64,000 nucleotides of DNA from Vibrio sp. CAU 1672. GTDB lineage: Bacteria; Pseudomonadota; Gammaproteobacteria; Enterobacterales; Vibrionaceae. This document shows, piece by piece, positions 52,350 to 61,223 of this stretch. The DNA is taken from NCBI RefSeq assembly GCF_029223195.1, contig NZ_JARHUF010000023.1:1-64000 (forward strand), given 5' to 3'. The translations under genes were made by a program, and so were the position numbers. Position 1 is the first letter of the stretch. Each line of letters opens with the position of its first letter. Below the pieces are notes generated by a model that saw only the letters and a list, made by a program, of their open reading frames with translations, was not told the DNA's origin and searched no databases.

Positions 52350-53717
52350 TTATGCAGTGACTGGTACCAGGAACAGGGTTCCAATAATAACGGTAACCAA
52401 GCCTGCTAATACCGGTACAGAAGTCCGTTTCACCACTTCAAATGGGCTGATGTTCGCCATTCCTGAAGTCGCTACGATTACACCGGAAACCGGAGAAATT
52501 GTGCGGCCCAAATTGGAAGCTTGTAGCATAGGGATAATTAAGAACGCAGGGTTGAGCCCCATTTTGTCTGCCAGTGACGGTGCTAATTCAACGAATGCGT
52601 AGAATGGTGCGTTACCTGAGCCGGTAGCAATTGCAGCTGCGACAGTCAGGCCGGTTAAAATAAGCATCAGGGCGATACCGCCAGCCCCTGCTTTGTCCGC
52701 AAGGTGAAGCAGGTTATCAATTGCACCAATCGACATCAGGCCTTGTGCGAACACACCAGCTGCAACTAACAACATGACCACGCCTTTAAATGCATCAGCC
52801 ATCCCGACATAGCATGAATCGAGATCGTCTAATGATTTTTTACCATCAAATTTGTTTACAACGTAGTGAATCAGGGCTCCGACGAAAATTGAACCGACAA
52901 CAATCGTATAAATATCCAGGCTCAGGCCAGGAATCGTGCGGCCGTTGAACAGAAAAACACCGAAGATCGGCAGAAATGGCAGTGCTGCATAAAAAGCCGG
53001 CGCATCGGCTTCAATTTCAGACACGTCGATTTTTTCCATTGGGGTATTCTCTTTTTTATCGAGATACTTGTTCCAGAAAAATGCCGCGCCCGACATCACA
53101 ATGATCGCTGCAATGGAAACAGGCAGTACTGTCTGGACGGCAAATACGTCTAATGCTAAGCCAGATTTTTCGGCGGCAATGACGACATCTCCTGAGGTAG
53201 GAGAAAGGATGATTGCGGCAGGAGAGGCACACACGGCAACCGCTGCCGGGCGAGAGATACCCATAGCGGTCATCATCGGGAACAGAGTAGCCATTAATAG
53301 TACGCCCAAGCCTGTTGCTGAGCTGACGGCTAATGACATCAGACAGGCGACAATATATGCAGCGACCAATAGAACGTAGGGCGATTTGATCACAGACAAC
53401 GGTTTAGAAAACTGTTTTACGACCACGTTATTGGCACCGATGTGTGTCATATAAGATGCAAAACCACACAACAGCATGATTTGCATACCCAGACCACCCC
53501 CACGGTACTGCAGCATGTATTTCACATACTCTAACGCATCGGTAACCATGTTACCTGTCGAGGTGATTTTTGACGGCAGAATGTCATGCCCGAGAATGCC
53601 GGTTAAAAGAAGTAAGCTGATACCTGCAGTCAGCAAAACGCCGGCCGCTTTGTAGCCTTTGACAATGAAGTAACCCACAGCAATGGTCACGAGCAAGCCA
53701 ATTAAAAGCTCTAACAT
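52350..53717 (-). CDS. dcuC: anaerobic C4-dicarboxylate transporter
   Basis: 455 residues from the ATG at 53717, chosen because GGAGA lies six bases upstream and it matches the family N-terminus; the frame to 53762 adds 15 residues. About 12 helices and conserved blocks such as GFASYMTHIGANNVVVKQFS, SATGLGVLLMATLFPMMTA, CASPAAIILSPTSGDVVIAA and IPMLQASNLGRTISPVSGV are nearly identical to E. coli DcuC. It exports succinate during fumarate respiration. FNR-like control is likely. Confidence 0.94.
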   Translation of the reverse strand: MLELLIGLLVTIAVGYFIVKGYKAAGVLLTAGISLLLLTGILGHDILPSKITSTGNMVTDALEYVKYMLQYRGGGLGMQIMLLCGFASYMTHIGANNVVVKQFSKPLSVIKSPYVLLVAAYIVACLMSLAVSSATGLGVLLMATLFPMMTAMGISRPAAVAVCASPAAIILSPTSGDVVIAAEKSGLALDVFAVQTVLPVSIAAIIVMSGAAFFWNKYLDKKENTPMEKIDVSEIEADAPAFYAALPFLPIFGVFLFNGRTIPGLSLDIYTIVVGSIFVGALIHYVVNKFDGKKSLDDLDSCYVGMADAFKGVVMLLVAAGVFAQGLMSIGAIDNLLHLADKAGAGGIALMLILTGLTVAAAIATGSGNAPFYAFVELAPSLADKMGLNPAFLIIPMLQASNLGRTISPVSGVIVATSGMANISPFEVVKRTSVPVLAGLVTVIIGTLFLVPVTA

Positions 53718-54066
53718 AAGGTCTCTCCAGATGTTATGAAAAAAAGAAACAAACTGTTGCAATATATGACGGTGAATTTACAGAAATCTTCTTTGTGGCA
53801 CGAGAGAAAATTGGGGTCGGCATGATCTAAAACAAATAATAGAATAATAAACAATCCCGGGAGAATATCTTGTATTAAATGCGTTTAAATAGTGTTATGT
53901 GCTAGTTTGCTCTCAGTAAGCAAAAGGATGCAAAAGGCTGATGTGGTAGAAAAGCGGGTGTGTTGATGAGTATAAACAGAGAGTGTGGCGGTTTGCGGCA
54001 GTGTCGGTGAGATAAGGGCGTTTTGTCAGGGAAAGCCCCTCAATCGGGGCTCTTACTACCGGAAGG
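53718..54066. other. intergenic region upstream of dcuC
   Basis: About 350 bp holding the dcuC promoter and, at the right, the hairpin ending the desaturase gene. A TTGAT-GAGT-ATAAA site at 53963-53976 resembles an FNR box but is about 245 bp from the dcuC start, so its role is doubtful. No ORF seen. Confidence 0.4.
54034..54051 (-). terminator. short hairpin after the desaturase gene
   Basis: AGCCCC (54034-54039) pairs with GGGGCT (54046-54051), and on the minus strand TTTCCC follows. It lies 16 bases after the desaturase stop. Confidence 0.55.
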
Positions 54067-55191
54067 TTAACCGTAACGGCGGACTAATAAGGTCCAGCTG
54101 CGCTGCTGATGTCTGAATTTTTGCTGAATCTGTTGGTATTTTGCCAGTAACACTGAACGTTCATATTTTTCTACAACATTAGCGGTCTTTTCTTCCATGA
54201 GCTGTTTGCGAATCTCGTAGTATTCCTGCATCTGGCTGATAAAAGAATCAAACTCAGCCTGAAGCTGGTACATCAGGGACTGGGCATTGGGTTTTGCCTG
54301 TAACTTCTGCTTGGCTTGTTTCAACATTTGCGTGGCGCGGGCTTTTTCGATACGAAACGTCGATGTTGTGCGCAATTTAGAGGTCATCCCAATCCATGAG
54401 CAACCTTTAATTAACCATTTGGTTGGGTCGTATTGCCACCAGTAAATACCGTTGCGATAATCGTTTTCAAACAGGTGGTGAAAGTTATGGTATCCCTCGC
54501 CAAAGGTGAAGAAAGCCAATAATCCATTGTCGCGGGCAGTGTTCCGGTCGGTAAACGTCTGCTTACCCCAAATATGCGCCAGTGAATTAATAAAAAAGGT
54601 GGTATGGTGGCTTAAGAACAGGCGTACTGCGCAGACCACCAACCACATACCCACGATATCGCCATGGATCAAACCAAGCGCGATTGGAAAGCCTAAGTTA
54701 GTGGCGATTGCTAGTGGCACGTAATGTTTATGTTGCCACATTACGATCTTATCTCGCTTAAGATCCCGGCAATTGGTGTAATCATTTTGCGCTGAATTAT
54801 TGTAGTCGCGCAGCATCCATCCAATGTGAGAAAACCAAAATCCACGTTTAGCAGAATACGGATCCCTGTCATTGTCATCTACATGTTTGTGGTGGACGCG
54901 ATGGTCTGACGCCCAATGTAATGCACTGTTTTGCAGGGAAAAGGCGCCGCCAACAGCAAATATTATCCGTAACAGGGGATGGGCGTTGTATGTTTTGTGG
55001 CTCCACAATCGATGGTAGCCGGCAGTGATGGACAGGTTAGTGAAGCTAAATGCGATAATTAACCAAACCAGGTGTGGCCAAGCCAGTCCGTACTGATAGG
55101 CATACCAGGGTGTAACAAAAAAGGTGAGTAAAAAGCTACTGGTAAATATGACGATATTTAACCAAAGAATTGGGGGGGTATTGTGTTTCAC
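54067..55191 (-). CDS. acyl-CoA desaturase (membrane fatty acid desaturase)
   Basis: 374 residues with four hydrophobic helices and the three histidine boxes: HRLWSHK (near residue 60), HRVHHKHVD (near 98) and EGYHNFHH (near 237), which bind the di-iron centre. The C-terminal 100 residues form a charged coiled coil beyond the usual end. It places a double bond in saturated acyl-CoA, needing oxygen and electrons from a reductase not in the window. Two FabR-like operators lie just upstream. Confidence 0.92.
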   Translation of the reverse strand: MKHNTPPILWLNIVIFTSSFLLTFFVTPWYAYQYGLAWPHLVWLIIAFSFTNLSITAGYHRLWSHKTYNAHPLLRIIFAVGGAFSLQNSALHWASDHRVHHKHVDDNDRDPYSAKRGFWFSHIGWMLRDYNNSAQNDYTNCRDLKRDKIVMWQHKHYVPLAIATNLGFPIALGLIHGDIVGMWLVVCAVRLFLSHHTTFFINSLAHIWGKQTFTDRNTARDNGLLAFFTFGEGYHNFHHLFENDYRNGIYWWQYDPTKWLIKGCSWIGMTSKLRTTSTFRIEKARATQMLKQAKQKLQAKPNAQSLMYQLQAEFDSFISQMQEYYEIRKQLMEEKTANVVEKYERSVLLAKYQQIQQKFRHQQRSWTLLVRRYG

Positions 55192-55210
55192 GATGTCTTC
55201 CTAACATTTA

Positions 55211-55228
55211 AGCTTACACCTGTAAGCT
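55211..55228. promoter_or_regulatory. FabR-like operator, proximal copy
   Basis: AGCTTACACCTGTAAGCT is an 18-bp dyad of eight-base half-sites around a two-base centre, matching the AGCnTACA-N2-TGTAnGCT pattern I recall for FabR. It lies 20-37 bases upstream of the desaturase start. Confidence 0.65.
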
Positions 55229-55236
55229 AGAATATC

Positions 55237-55254
55237 AGCGTACATGTGTAAGTC
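55237..55254. promoter_or_regulatory. FabR-like operator, distal copy
   Basis: AGCGTACATGTGTAAGTC is a near-match to the same dyad, 26 bp from the proximal site centre to centre, about 2.5 helical turns, suggesting two dimers at one promoter. Confidence 0.6.
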
Positions 55255-55550
55255 AAACTTATTCTGTGTCAACAAGTGTCAGCAGTATTTATCCCGAGAG
55301 CTTAAGCTGGGTTTGTGCCACCGCTAATGAAACGCGGCTGTGGGTAGGTAACTAAACAATAGCCAGGGGCAACTGTTGCTCTGTACCAGAATGCGCATGG
55401 TATGTTTTGCTTTTAATGGAATTATGGGTAGTATTAAAAATCTAGGCTATGAGTTTGTAGCTGTCATATCTGCTAAGAAACTGCAAACTAGTAGATGAAA
55501 AACACTCAAGCTATCTGAGTGGTGCAAAAATAAGTAAACAGGAAGACGTA

Positions 55551-56099
55551 ATGGAATTACGAATTGCAGAATATAAGGATTATGAAAGAATCGCGCATTT
55601 GCATGCCGAAAGTTGGAAATGTCATTACAGTGGCATTTTGAATGATAGCTATCTAAACAATGATCTGATCAATGACAAGTTGCTGATTTGGCAGGCTCGC
55701 CTGACTAACCCCCCATTTAATCAACACATCGTACTGGCTGAAGAGGGAGGGCTGCTGCTTGGTTTTGTCTGTGTCTTCGGTAATCATGACTTTGAGCGCG
55801 GCAGTTTCATTGAAGCGCTGCATGTCGATCATAATTACCATCGACGCGGTATTGGTAAGCAGTTGCTACTGGAAGCTGCGCAATGGCACGCACAATTTTT
55901 TGCAGGCAGTGGTCTATATCTGGAAGTGTTCGCGCAAAATGAGCCTGCGGTAGAGTTTTACCGCCATATTGGCGGCCAGGAAGGGGCAGAGCGCCTGTGG
56001 TCAGCACCCGACGGAAAGGAAGTGATGGACAAAGTATTTCGCTGGCCGAGTGCTCACTCCTTGGTCAGTGGGATTGAATCACATGTCATTTACTCCTAG
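55551..56099 (+). CDS. GNAT family N-acetyltransferase
   Basis: 182 residues with the GNAT fold: MELRIAEYKDYERIAHLHAE at the N-terminus, HIVLAEEGGLLLGFVCVFG, and the acetyl-CoA loop HRRGIGKQLLLEAAQWH near residue 97, then LEVFAQNEPAVEFYRHIGGQ. AGGAAG lies before the ATG. The acceptor is unknown. It stands alone before cqsS. Confidence 0.88.
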   Translation: MELRIAEYKDYERIAHLHAESWKCHYSGILNDSYLNNDLINDKLLIWQARLTNPPFNQHIVLAEEGGLLLGFVCVFGNHDFERGSFIEALHVDHNYHRRGIGKQLLLEAAQWHAQFFAGSGLYLEVFAQNEPAVEFYRHIGGQEGAERLWSAPDGKEVMDKVFRWPSAHSLVSGIESHVIYS

Positions 56100-56366
56100 A
56101 ATTGCTGGTTATTCCAACTAGTGAGTAGGGCAGCTTTACACAGCTGCCCTTTTTCATGCCTCTAGCAACGGCCTTCCTGGTGGAACAATGTCACATAACT
56201 ATTGGAAGTGTCTGCATTAATTGAAGACTGGTGTCGCGAATTTGTAACACCCCCTCCCGCTGCATGTGCAGATTAACTAATATATAATTATTAAGCACGT
56301 TTATTATGAGTGCGCAGACAGTAAAACTAAGAACATATTAATTGGCGAGTTGACAAAGTAAGAAGT

Positions 56367-58412
56367 ATGGAAGCGATACGCAAGGTTTATCAGTATGCGG
56401 AACCTAATCTAACCCTGGTTGGGTGGATGGGCTTTTTAGGCTTTCCGACGTATTATTTTGTCTGGGCGAACTTTTTTCCTCAGCCTTATGAAAACTGGTG
56501 GCTCAGGATGGTGTGTGCCCTGTTGTTTCTGGTGATTATCTTTCGCAATAAGCTTAGCCATACCTGGCGCAAGCTTATGCCGTATTATTACCAAGGCGTG
56601 ATCACCTTGTGCCTGCCGTACTTCTTTTTCTTCATGTTATTGATGAATGACTGGTCAAATGTGTGGGTGATGTCATTCATGTCTGCTATCTTCCTGCATA
56701 TTTTGTTAGTCCATGTCACCCGGGTGATGTTTATTCAGACGTTTATTGGTTTGACGTCGGCGACTTTTTCAGTGTGGGCGTTGAAAGGCTTCCATCTGGA
56801 GCTGACCCTGAACTGGGCTCATGTACCTATTTTCTTCTTCATCTACCTGTTTGGTAATTTGTTCTATTTCCGCAATCAGGTTGAACATGAAGCAAAAGTG
56901 TCATTGGCTAAGTCATTTGGTGCGGGGATTGCGCATGAAATGAGAAATCCACTTAGTGGCTTATGTACCTCTATTGATATCATTCAGTCCATCGTGCCTG
57001 ACCCGAAGTCAGCCAAGCAATCTCGTTATGAGTTGAGTTTTGAAGATATTACATTACTGAGAGAAGTCAGTGATGATGCAATGAAAATCATCCACTCAGG
57101 TAATGAAACCATCGACTTGTTATTAACTTCTATTGATGAAAACCGGGTCTCGCGTTCCACATTTAAAAAGCACGCTGCACGAGAAGTGGTAGAGAGTGCT
57201 ATCGAGAGTTTCAGTTACAAACGGGCGACCGATCGTTTTGCTGTTTCTCTGGATGTTCGTGATGAATTTGAGTTTCTTGGCAGTGATACATTGCTTAAGT
57301 ACGTGGTTTATAATCTGTTCAAAAATGCCTTTCATCACAGAGCCAATGATGACTTTCATATTCACGTTGAAATGAAAGTCGCCCAGCATGAAAACCGGAT
57401 TGTCGTCACCGATAATGGCCCCGGTATTCCACCGGAGATCATTGGTAATATTTTCCGGGACTTCTACACCACCGGACGCAGCGGAAACTATGGTTTAGGT
57501 TTGCCTTTTTGTAAAAAGGTGCTGCGTTCGTTTGGCGGAAAAATTGAATGTGAATCAGAGCTGATGGAATGGACCAGATTTACGCTCAGATTTCCGCTGA
57601 TTGATTCGGACAAAGTCAGTGAGATAAAAAGTGACCTGACCAAACTCAAGTCAGTACTGTTCATCAGTGATCACAATGTCTTGACTGCCAAAGCAACGGA
57701 AATCGCTAATGTGCTGGGGTTCCAGTTAGAGTTACAAACGGTAGATTCTGTTCTTCAGCGTAAAGAGTATGAGTTTGAATATGATCTGATCATGGTTGAT
57801 ATTGATCACGCCAGTGCAGAGAACAATCATCAGGAAAAGCTGGAGTCACTTTTAACCTTTACTGAAGCCAGAATTATCTATTTGTTCCAGCGTCATCCTG
57901 CTTTGCGTCCAACTAAAATAGGCTTCGAACCGATTTGGATCGAAACCCAGGCATGGTTGCTTAATACCCGGATCATGTTTGACAGGCTGATGTTTGATGC
58001 CAGCTATACAGTAGCCCGAGCCCCTCAAGTATCCGCCCCAGAGCAGAGCAAACGAACCATCATGGTGGTCGATGACAATGAGTCTTTGCGTAAGTTTACT
58101 TCTATGTTGCTGGAAAAACAGGGCTTTGATGTCATTCAGCGTGAAGATGGTAAACAAGCCCTTGAAGCCTTGAATGATGAACATGTCGACTTAATACTGA
58201 TGGATATTGAGATGCCGGTTATGGATGGCGTTGAAGCCTCACGCCGCATAAGAAGCTCGAACCGGGAGTATGCTGACGTGCCGATCATTGCCCATACTGG
58301 TGATAGCTCACCCGTCACATTAGATCGGATTGGTTCCTCAGGTATGTCAGATTTTATTGTCAAACCAGCGGACAAAAACCGACTTTTCGACAAAATCGCC
58401 AATTGGATATAA
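56367..58412 (+). CDS. cqsS: CAI-1 quorum-sensing hybrid kinase CqsS
   Basis: 681 residues (V. cholerae protein about 686). Six hydrophobic N-terminal helices (residues about 15-170) form the CAI-1 sensor. The kinase domain has GIAHEMRNPLSG with His190, then NLFKNAFHH, DNGPGIPPE and GLGLPFCKK. The receiver has DDNESLRKF and Asp613 in LMDIEMPVMDG. It acts as kinase at low cell density, feeding LuxU/LuxO, and switches to phosphatase when CAI-1 binds. Convergent with cqsA. Confidence 0.95.
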   Translation: MEAIRKVYQYAEPNLTLVGWMGFLGFPTYYFVWANFFPQPYENWWLRMVCALLFLVIIFRNKLSHTWRKLMPYYYQGVITLCLPYFFFFMLLMNDWSNVWVMSFMSAIFLHILLVHVTRVMFIQTFIGLTSATFSVWALKGFHLELTLNWAHVPIFFFIYLFGNLFYFRNQVEHEAKVSLAKSFGAGIAHEMRNPLSGLCTSIDIIQSIVPDPKSAKQSRYELSFEDITLLREVSDDAMKIIHSGNETIDLLLTSIDENRVSRSTFKKHAAREVVESAIESFSYKRATDRFAVSLDVRDEFEFLGSDTLLKYVVYNLFKNAFHHRANDDFHIHVEMKVAQHENRIVVTDNGPGIPPEIIGNIFRDFYTTGRSGNYGLGLPFCKKVLRSFGGKIECESELMEWTRFTLRFPLIDSDKVSEIKSDLTKLKSVLFISDHNVLTAKATEIANVLGFQLELQTVDSVLQRKEYEFEYDLIMVDIDHASAENNHQEKLESLLTFTEARIIYLFQRHPALRPTKIGFEPIWIETQAWLLNTRIMFDRLMFDASYTVARAPQVSAPEQSKRTIMVVDDNESLRKFTSMLLEKQGFDVIQREDGKQALEALNDEHVDLILMDIEMPVMDGVEASRRIRSSNREYADVPIIAHTGDSSPVTLDRIGSSGMSDFIVKPADKNRLFDKIANWI

Positions 58413-58415
58413 CAA

Positions 58416-58440
58416 AGAGTCCGGCATTACACCGGGCTCT
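58416..58440. terminator. hairpin between cqsS and cqsA
   Basis: AGAGTCCGG and CCGGGCTCT pair with one G-T over a seven-base loop in the 74-bp gap between the two convergent genes. The T-run is weak. Confidence 0.6.
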
Positions 58441-58486
58441 CTAATGATGTTACTCAATATCAGGCAATACTATGCCTGTACAGTAG

Positions 58487-59668
58487 TTAAACGAACTGCA
58501 GGCCTGGGTTGTTGTAGGCGGCCTGGCATACGCTGATTACATGGTCTATTTCTGCTGGTGTGATATCTGCGTTGACGGAAAAGCGGATAATACACTTATT
58601 TTTGCCTGTCGCTGGCGGGCAAAAGACCGCACCATATACGCCGCGTTGCTCAAGGAAGTCTCTGACACGTTCGGTGTTTCTTTCATCTCCGCATTCCAGT
58701 GCTATGATTTGTGATTCGCCGCGGATCGGGAAGCCAATTTGCTTTAATCCGGTGCGCAGCCTGTTTGCCCGCTCGATAAGTGTTTGTCTTTTTTTATCGG
58801 CGGTTTTAATAACCTCGAGTGTTTTCTCAAGTCTTATCGCTTCTTGTGGCAGTACCGTTGAGCTGAAAATGGCCGGATATGAAACGAAAGGCAAAATCTC
58901 TCCGAGTAATTTTGGCCCGAGGATGGCACCGGCACGATAGGCAAACGTCTTGGCAAGACTTATTGTCACGAAGTCAACCCGGTGTCTGACACCCACAGCA
59001 TTGATCAGGCCGCAGCCGTGTGCGCCGTGTGTGCCAAGGGAATGAGATTCATCCACCACCAGGGCGCAGCCGAACTGCTCAGCTATTTCGTAGATAGCTT
59101 CCAGCGGAGCTATGGTACCTATTGTGCTGTAGACTGAATCGACGATAATGATCCCAGCACCGTGCCGGGCAATTTGTTTGCGCAGATGTGAGGTGTTGTT
59201 GTGCATAAACGGATGCACATCGGCACCGGCGATCCGCGCTCCTTCCCACAGTGACATGTGGGCAAGAAAGTCGATGTAGACCGGGATACCAGGCGCACAA
59301 ATGGTTTGTAACAGCCCGATATTGGCTGCCCAGCCAGACTGAGACAAAACGCAACTCTCCATCCCGACATATTCGGCTAACTGGGTCTCAAAATCAGGCT
59401 TGGCCTGCTCATCCTGTAAGAAGACCGCCGACATGACGACATTATCATCACGTTCCGAAATGGCATGTTGATGGGCGGATTGGATCTGCTGGTTATGAGA
59501 CAAAGATAAGTAATCATTACTTTGCATGATCACTGCATTACTGTCAGGGCGTTTCCCGATCACTAATGGTTTTTTGTTCTGATTTGGCTCAATCAGAAGT
59601 TGAACATAAAAGTTCAGGCGTTCCTCGACAAAAGAGGGTAGCTGTTTGGTGTTAGACATAATATTCAT
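58487..59668 (-). CDS. cqsA: CAI-1 autoinducer synthase CqsA
   Basis: 393 residues from the ATG at 59668, supported by AAAGAGA seven bases upstream; longer frames extend into the promoter. PLP-dependent alpha-oxoamine synthase fold: LSQSGWAANIGLLQTICAPG, VDESHSLGTHGAHGCG, and the PLP lysine Lys240 in ISLAKTFAYRAG. It joins S-adenosylmethionine (or aminobutyrate) with acyl-CoA to make the hydroxyketone signal sensed by the neighbouring CqsS. The pairing is characteristic of vibrios. Confidence 0.95.
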   Translation of the reverse strand: MNIMSNTKQLPSFVEERLNFYVQLLIEPNQNKKPLVIGKRPDSNAVIMQSNDYLSLSHNQQIQSAHQHAISERDDNVVMSAVFLQDEQAKPDFETQLAEYVGMESCVLSQSGWAANIGLLQTICAPGIPVYIDFLAHMSLWEGARIAGADVHPFMHNNTSHLRKQIARHGAGIIIVDSVYSTIGTIAPLEAIYEIAEQFGCALVVDESHSLGTHGAHGCGLINAVGVRHRVDFVTISLAKTFAYRAGAILGPKLLGEILPFVSYPAIFSSTVLPQEAIRLEKTLEVIKTADKKRQTLIERANRLRTGLKQIGFPIRGESQIIALECGDERNTERVRDFLEQRGVYGAVFCPPATGKNKCIIRFSVNADITPAEIDHVISVCQAAYNNPGLQFV

Positions 59669-59903
59669 AGTCATTTCTCTTTGTAAAACTGAAAAACGCC
59701 AGCGCTGACTTATATCTATATTGCGGATTATGGAAGGAGTGTCATTGTTTGATTTGCATAATTTTGCATATGTTAGCAAAGTAAATATTTGGCGTTTAAA
59801 TACGGGCAGATTCCAAATGATTTAGTAGTCTAACTAAGTTTAAGCTTGCTATTGGCTGGGTTATGGCTGTGGCTGCCAGAGCGATAAGGATAAGATACAA
59901 AAA

Positions 59904-59922
59904 GGGCGCGATAGACGCGCCC
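59904..59922 (-). terminator. terminator of the RbgA-like GTPase gene
   Basis: GGGCGCG (59904-59910) and CGCGCCC (59916-59922) make a GC-rich seven-base stem. On the minus strand TTTTTG follows directly, 26 bases after the gene's stop. Confidence 0.88.
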
Positions 59923-59948
59923 AAAAATTAATAAACAAAGTAAGAAAC

Positions 59949-60893
59949 TTAACGTTTGTTACGCAGGTAACGTTTACGCCGTTCTTCCTTTTTCTTCGCT
60001 TTTTCTTCTGCTTTTCTTGCGGCTTCGATCTCGACTTCAATCAGCTCCTGAGTGATCATTTCAGGCCGCTCCAGAGTGAGTTGTCCCAGTGTGCCATTGC
60101 GCAGTTCATGCAACAGGATCTCGGAACATTTGTGCAGATCCACTCGTCCGCCGGCACGCAGTGCACCTCGGCGACGACCGATCTCTTCCATCAACTCAAT
60201 GTCAGTCTCCGGCAGCTCTTCAATTTGGTAACGCTCTTTCAAACGCTCCGGGTAGGCTTTGGCGAGATATTCTACAGTGTAGAATGCGACCTCATCGTAT
60301 TCCATTGCGGTATCTTTCACGGCACCGGTTGCCGCGAGGCGGAACCCGCTGTGAGGGTTTTCTACTTTGGGCCACAGAATTCCCGGGGTATCTGAAAGTA
60401 CGATACCGTTTTGCAGGTTGATACGCTGCTGGCGGCGGGTAACGGCCGGCTGGTTACCGGTTTGAGCGATGGTTCTGCCGGCCAGGGTATTGATAATGGT
60501 AGATTTGCCCACATTTGGGATGCCCATAATCATGGTACGAATATTTTTGCCGATCTCTTCACGGTGGGGAGCCAGTTTGCGGCAAAGCTCCATAATCTTC
60601 TGTACTTCCTGAGGCTGGGTGGTGGTGATCGCCATCGCTTTCACATTCTGCTCTTTTTCAAGATGCTCAATCCAAAGCTGGGTGACTTCCGGGTCGGCCA
60701 AGTCACGTTTGTTCAGGACTTTTACTACAGGTTTATCTCCACGAATTTGGGAGATCATTGGGTTTTCACTACTAAATGGAATACGAGCGTCGAGTACTTC
60801 GATAATGACGTCCACTTGTGGAATGGCTTCTTCAATCTCTTTACGCGCCTTATGCATGTGGCCGGGAAACCATTGGATGCTGTTATTAACCAT
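59949..60893 (-). CDS. circularly permuted GTPase, RbgA/YlqF type
   Basis: 314 residues from the ATG at 60893; a frame from 60938 adds 15 residues with no ribosome site. The motif order is permuted: G4 NKRD (61-64) comes before G1 GIPNVGKST (124-132) and G3 DTPG (168-171), diagnostic for the YlqF/YawG group. The N-terminal WFPGHMHKA block and the basic C-terminus (KKKEERRKRYLRNKR) fit RbgA, a factor in late 50S ribosome assembly. Between cqsA and the decarboxylase, with its own terminator. Confidence 0.92.
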   Translation of the reverse strand: MVNNSIQWFPGHMHKARKEIEEAIPQVDVIIEVLDARIPFSSENPMISQIRGDKPVVKVLNKRDLADPEVTQLWIEHLEKEQNVKAMAITTTQPQEVQKIMELCRKLAPHREEIGKNIRTMIMGIPNVGKSTIINTLAGRTIAQTGNQPAVTRRQQRINLQNGIVLSDTPGILWPKVENPHSGFRLAATGAVKDTAMEYDEVAFYTVEYLAKAYPERLKERYQIEELPETDIELMEEIGRRRGALRAGGRVDLHKCSEILLHELRNGTLGQLTLERPEMITQELIEVEIEAARKAEEKAKKKEERRKRYLRNKR

Positions 60894-61223
60894 TTGAATA
60901 ATATGCCTTTTGTTTATGGTGAGCTGGTAGGGGACCAAACTTATTGTACAAGTTAATAGGTACCAAAGGGGCGCTAAGCTTTGTGTTTGCCTGTCGCCAC
61001 GCCAGCTTTTGATGTGATGATCTTAACATTTATTTGATGGCGCTGGAATCCGGCTGTGGTGCGGGTTGTGCTAGTTAGTGGGGGTAGTTCGGAAAGGGTG
61101 CTATGAAGTCTGTTTAAAGCAGCTTGTTGATGGCTATCTGGATTAAGCCGTATGATTTACAGGTAATACGGTTCCTATCCGAAGCCGTATTACCCTTTAA
61201 AACCAGTGTTATAACTGAGTCTA
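60894..61223. other. intergenic region with a long hairpin
   Basis: About 330 bp. The left part should carry the GTPase promoter. On the right, GGTAATACGG (61162-61171) pairs with CCGTATTACC (61185-61194), a ten-base perfect stem 30 bases after the decarboxylase stop, without a T-run on the minus strand. A third copy of the CCGTAT arm occurs near 61148-61153. Confidence 0.5.

Larger units (their letters stand above)
55192..55550. other. regulatory intergenic region
   Basis: About 360 bp between divergent genes. The left end carries the two FabR-like operators. The rest probably holds the GNAT promoter; no further structure recognised. Confidence 0.4.

Noticed and set aside
53963..53976. FNR-like box upstream of dcuC
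   Set aside because: One half is imperfect and it lies about 245 bp from the start codon, too far for confident assignment without a mapped promoter.
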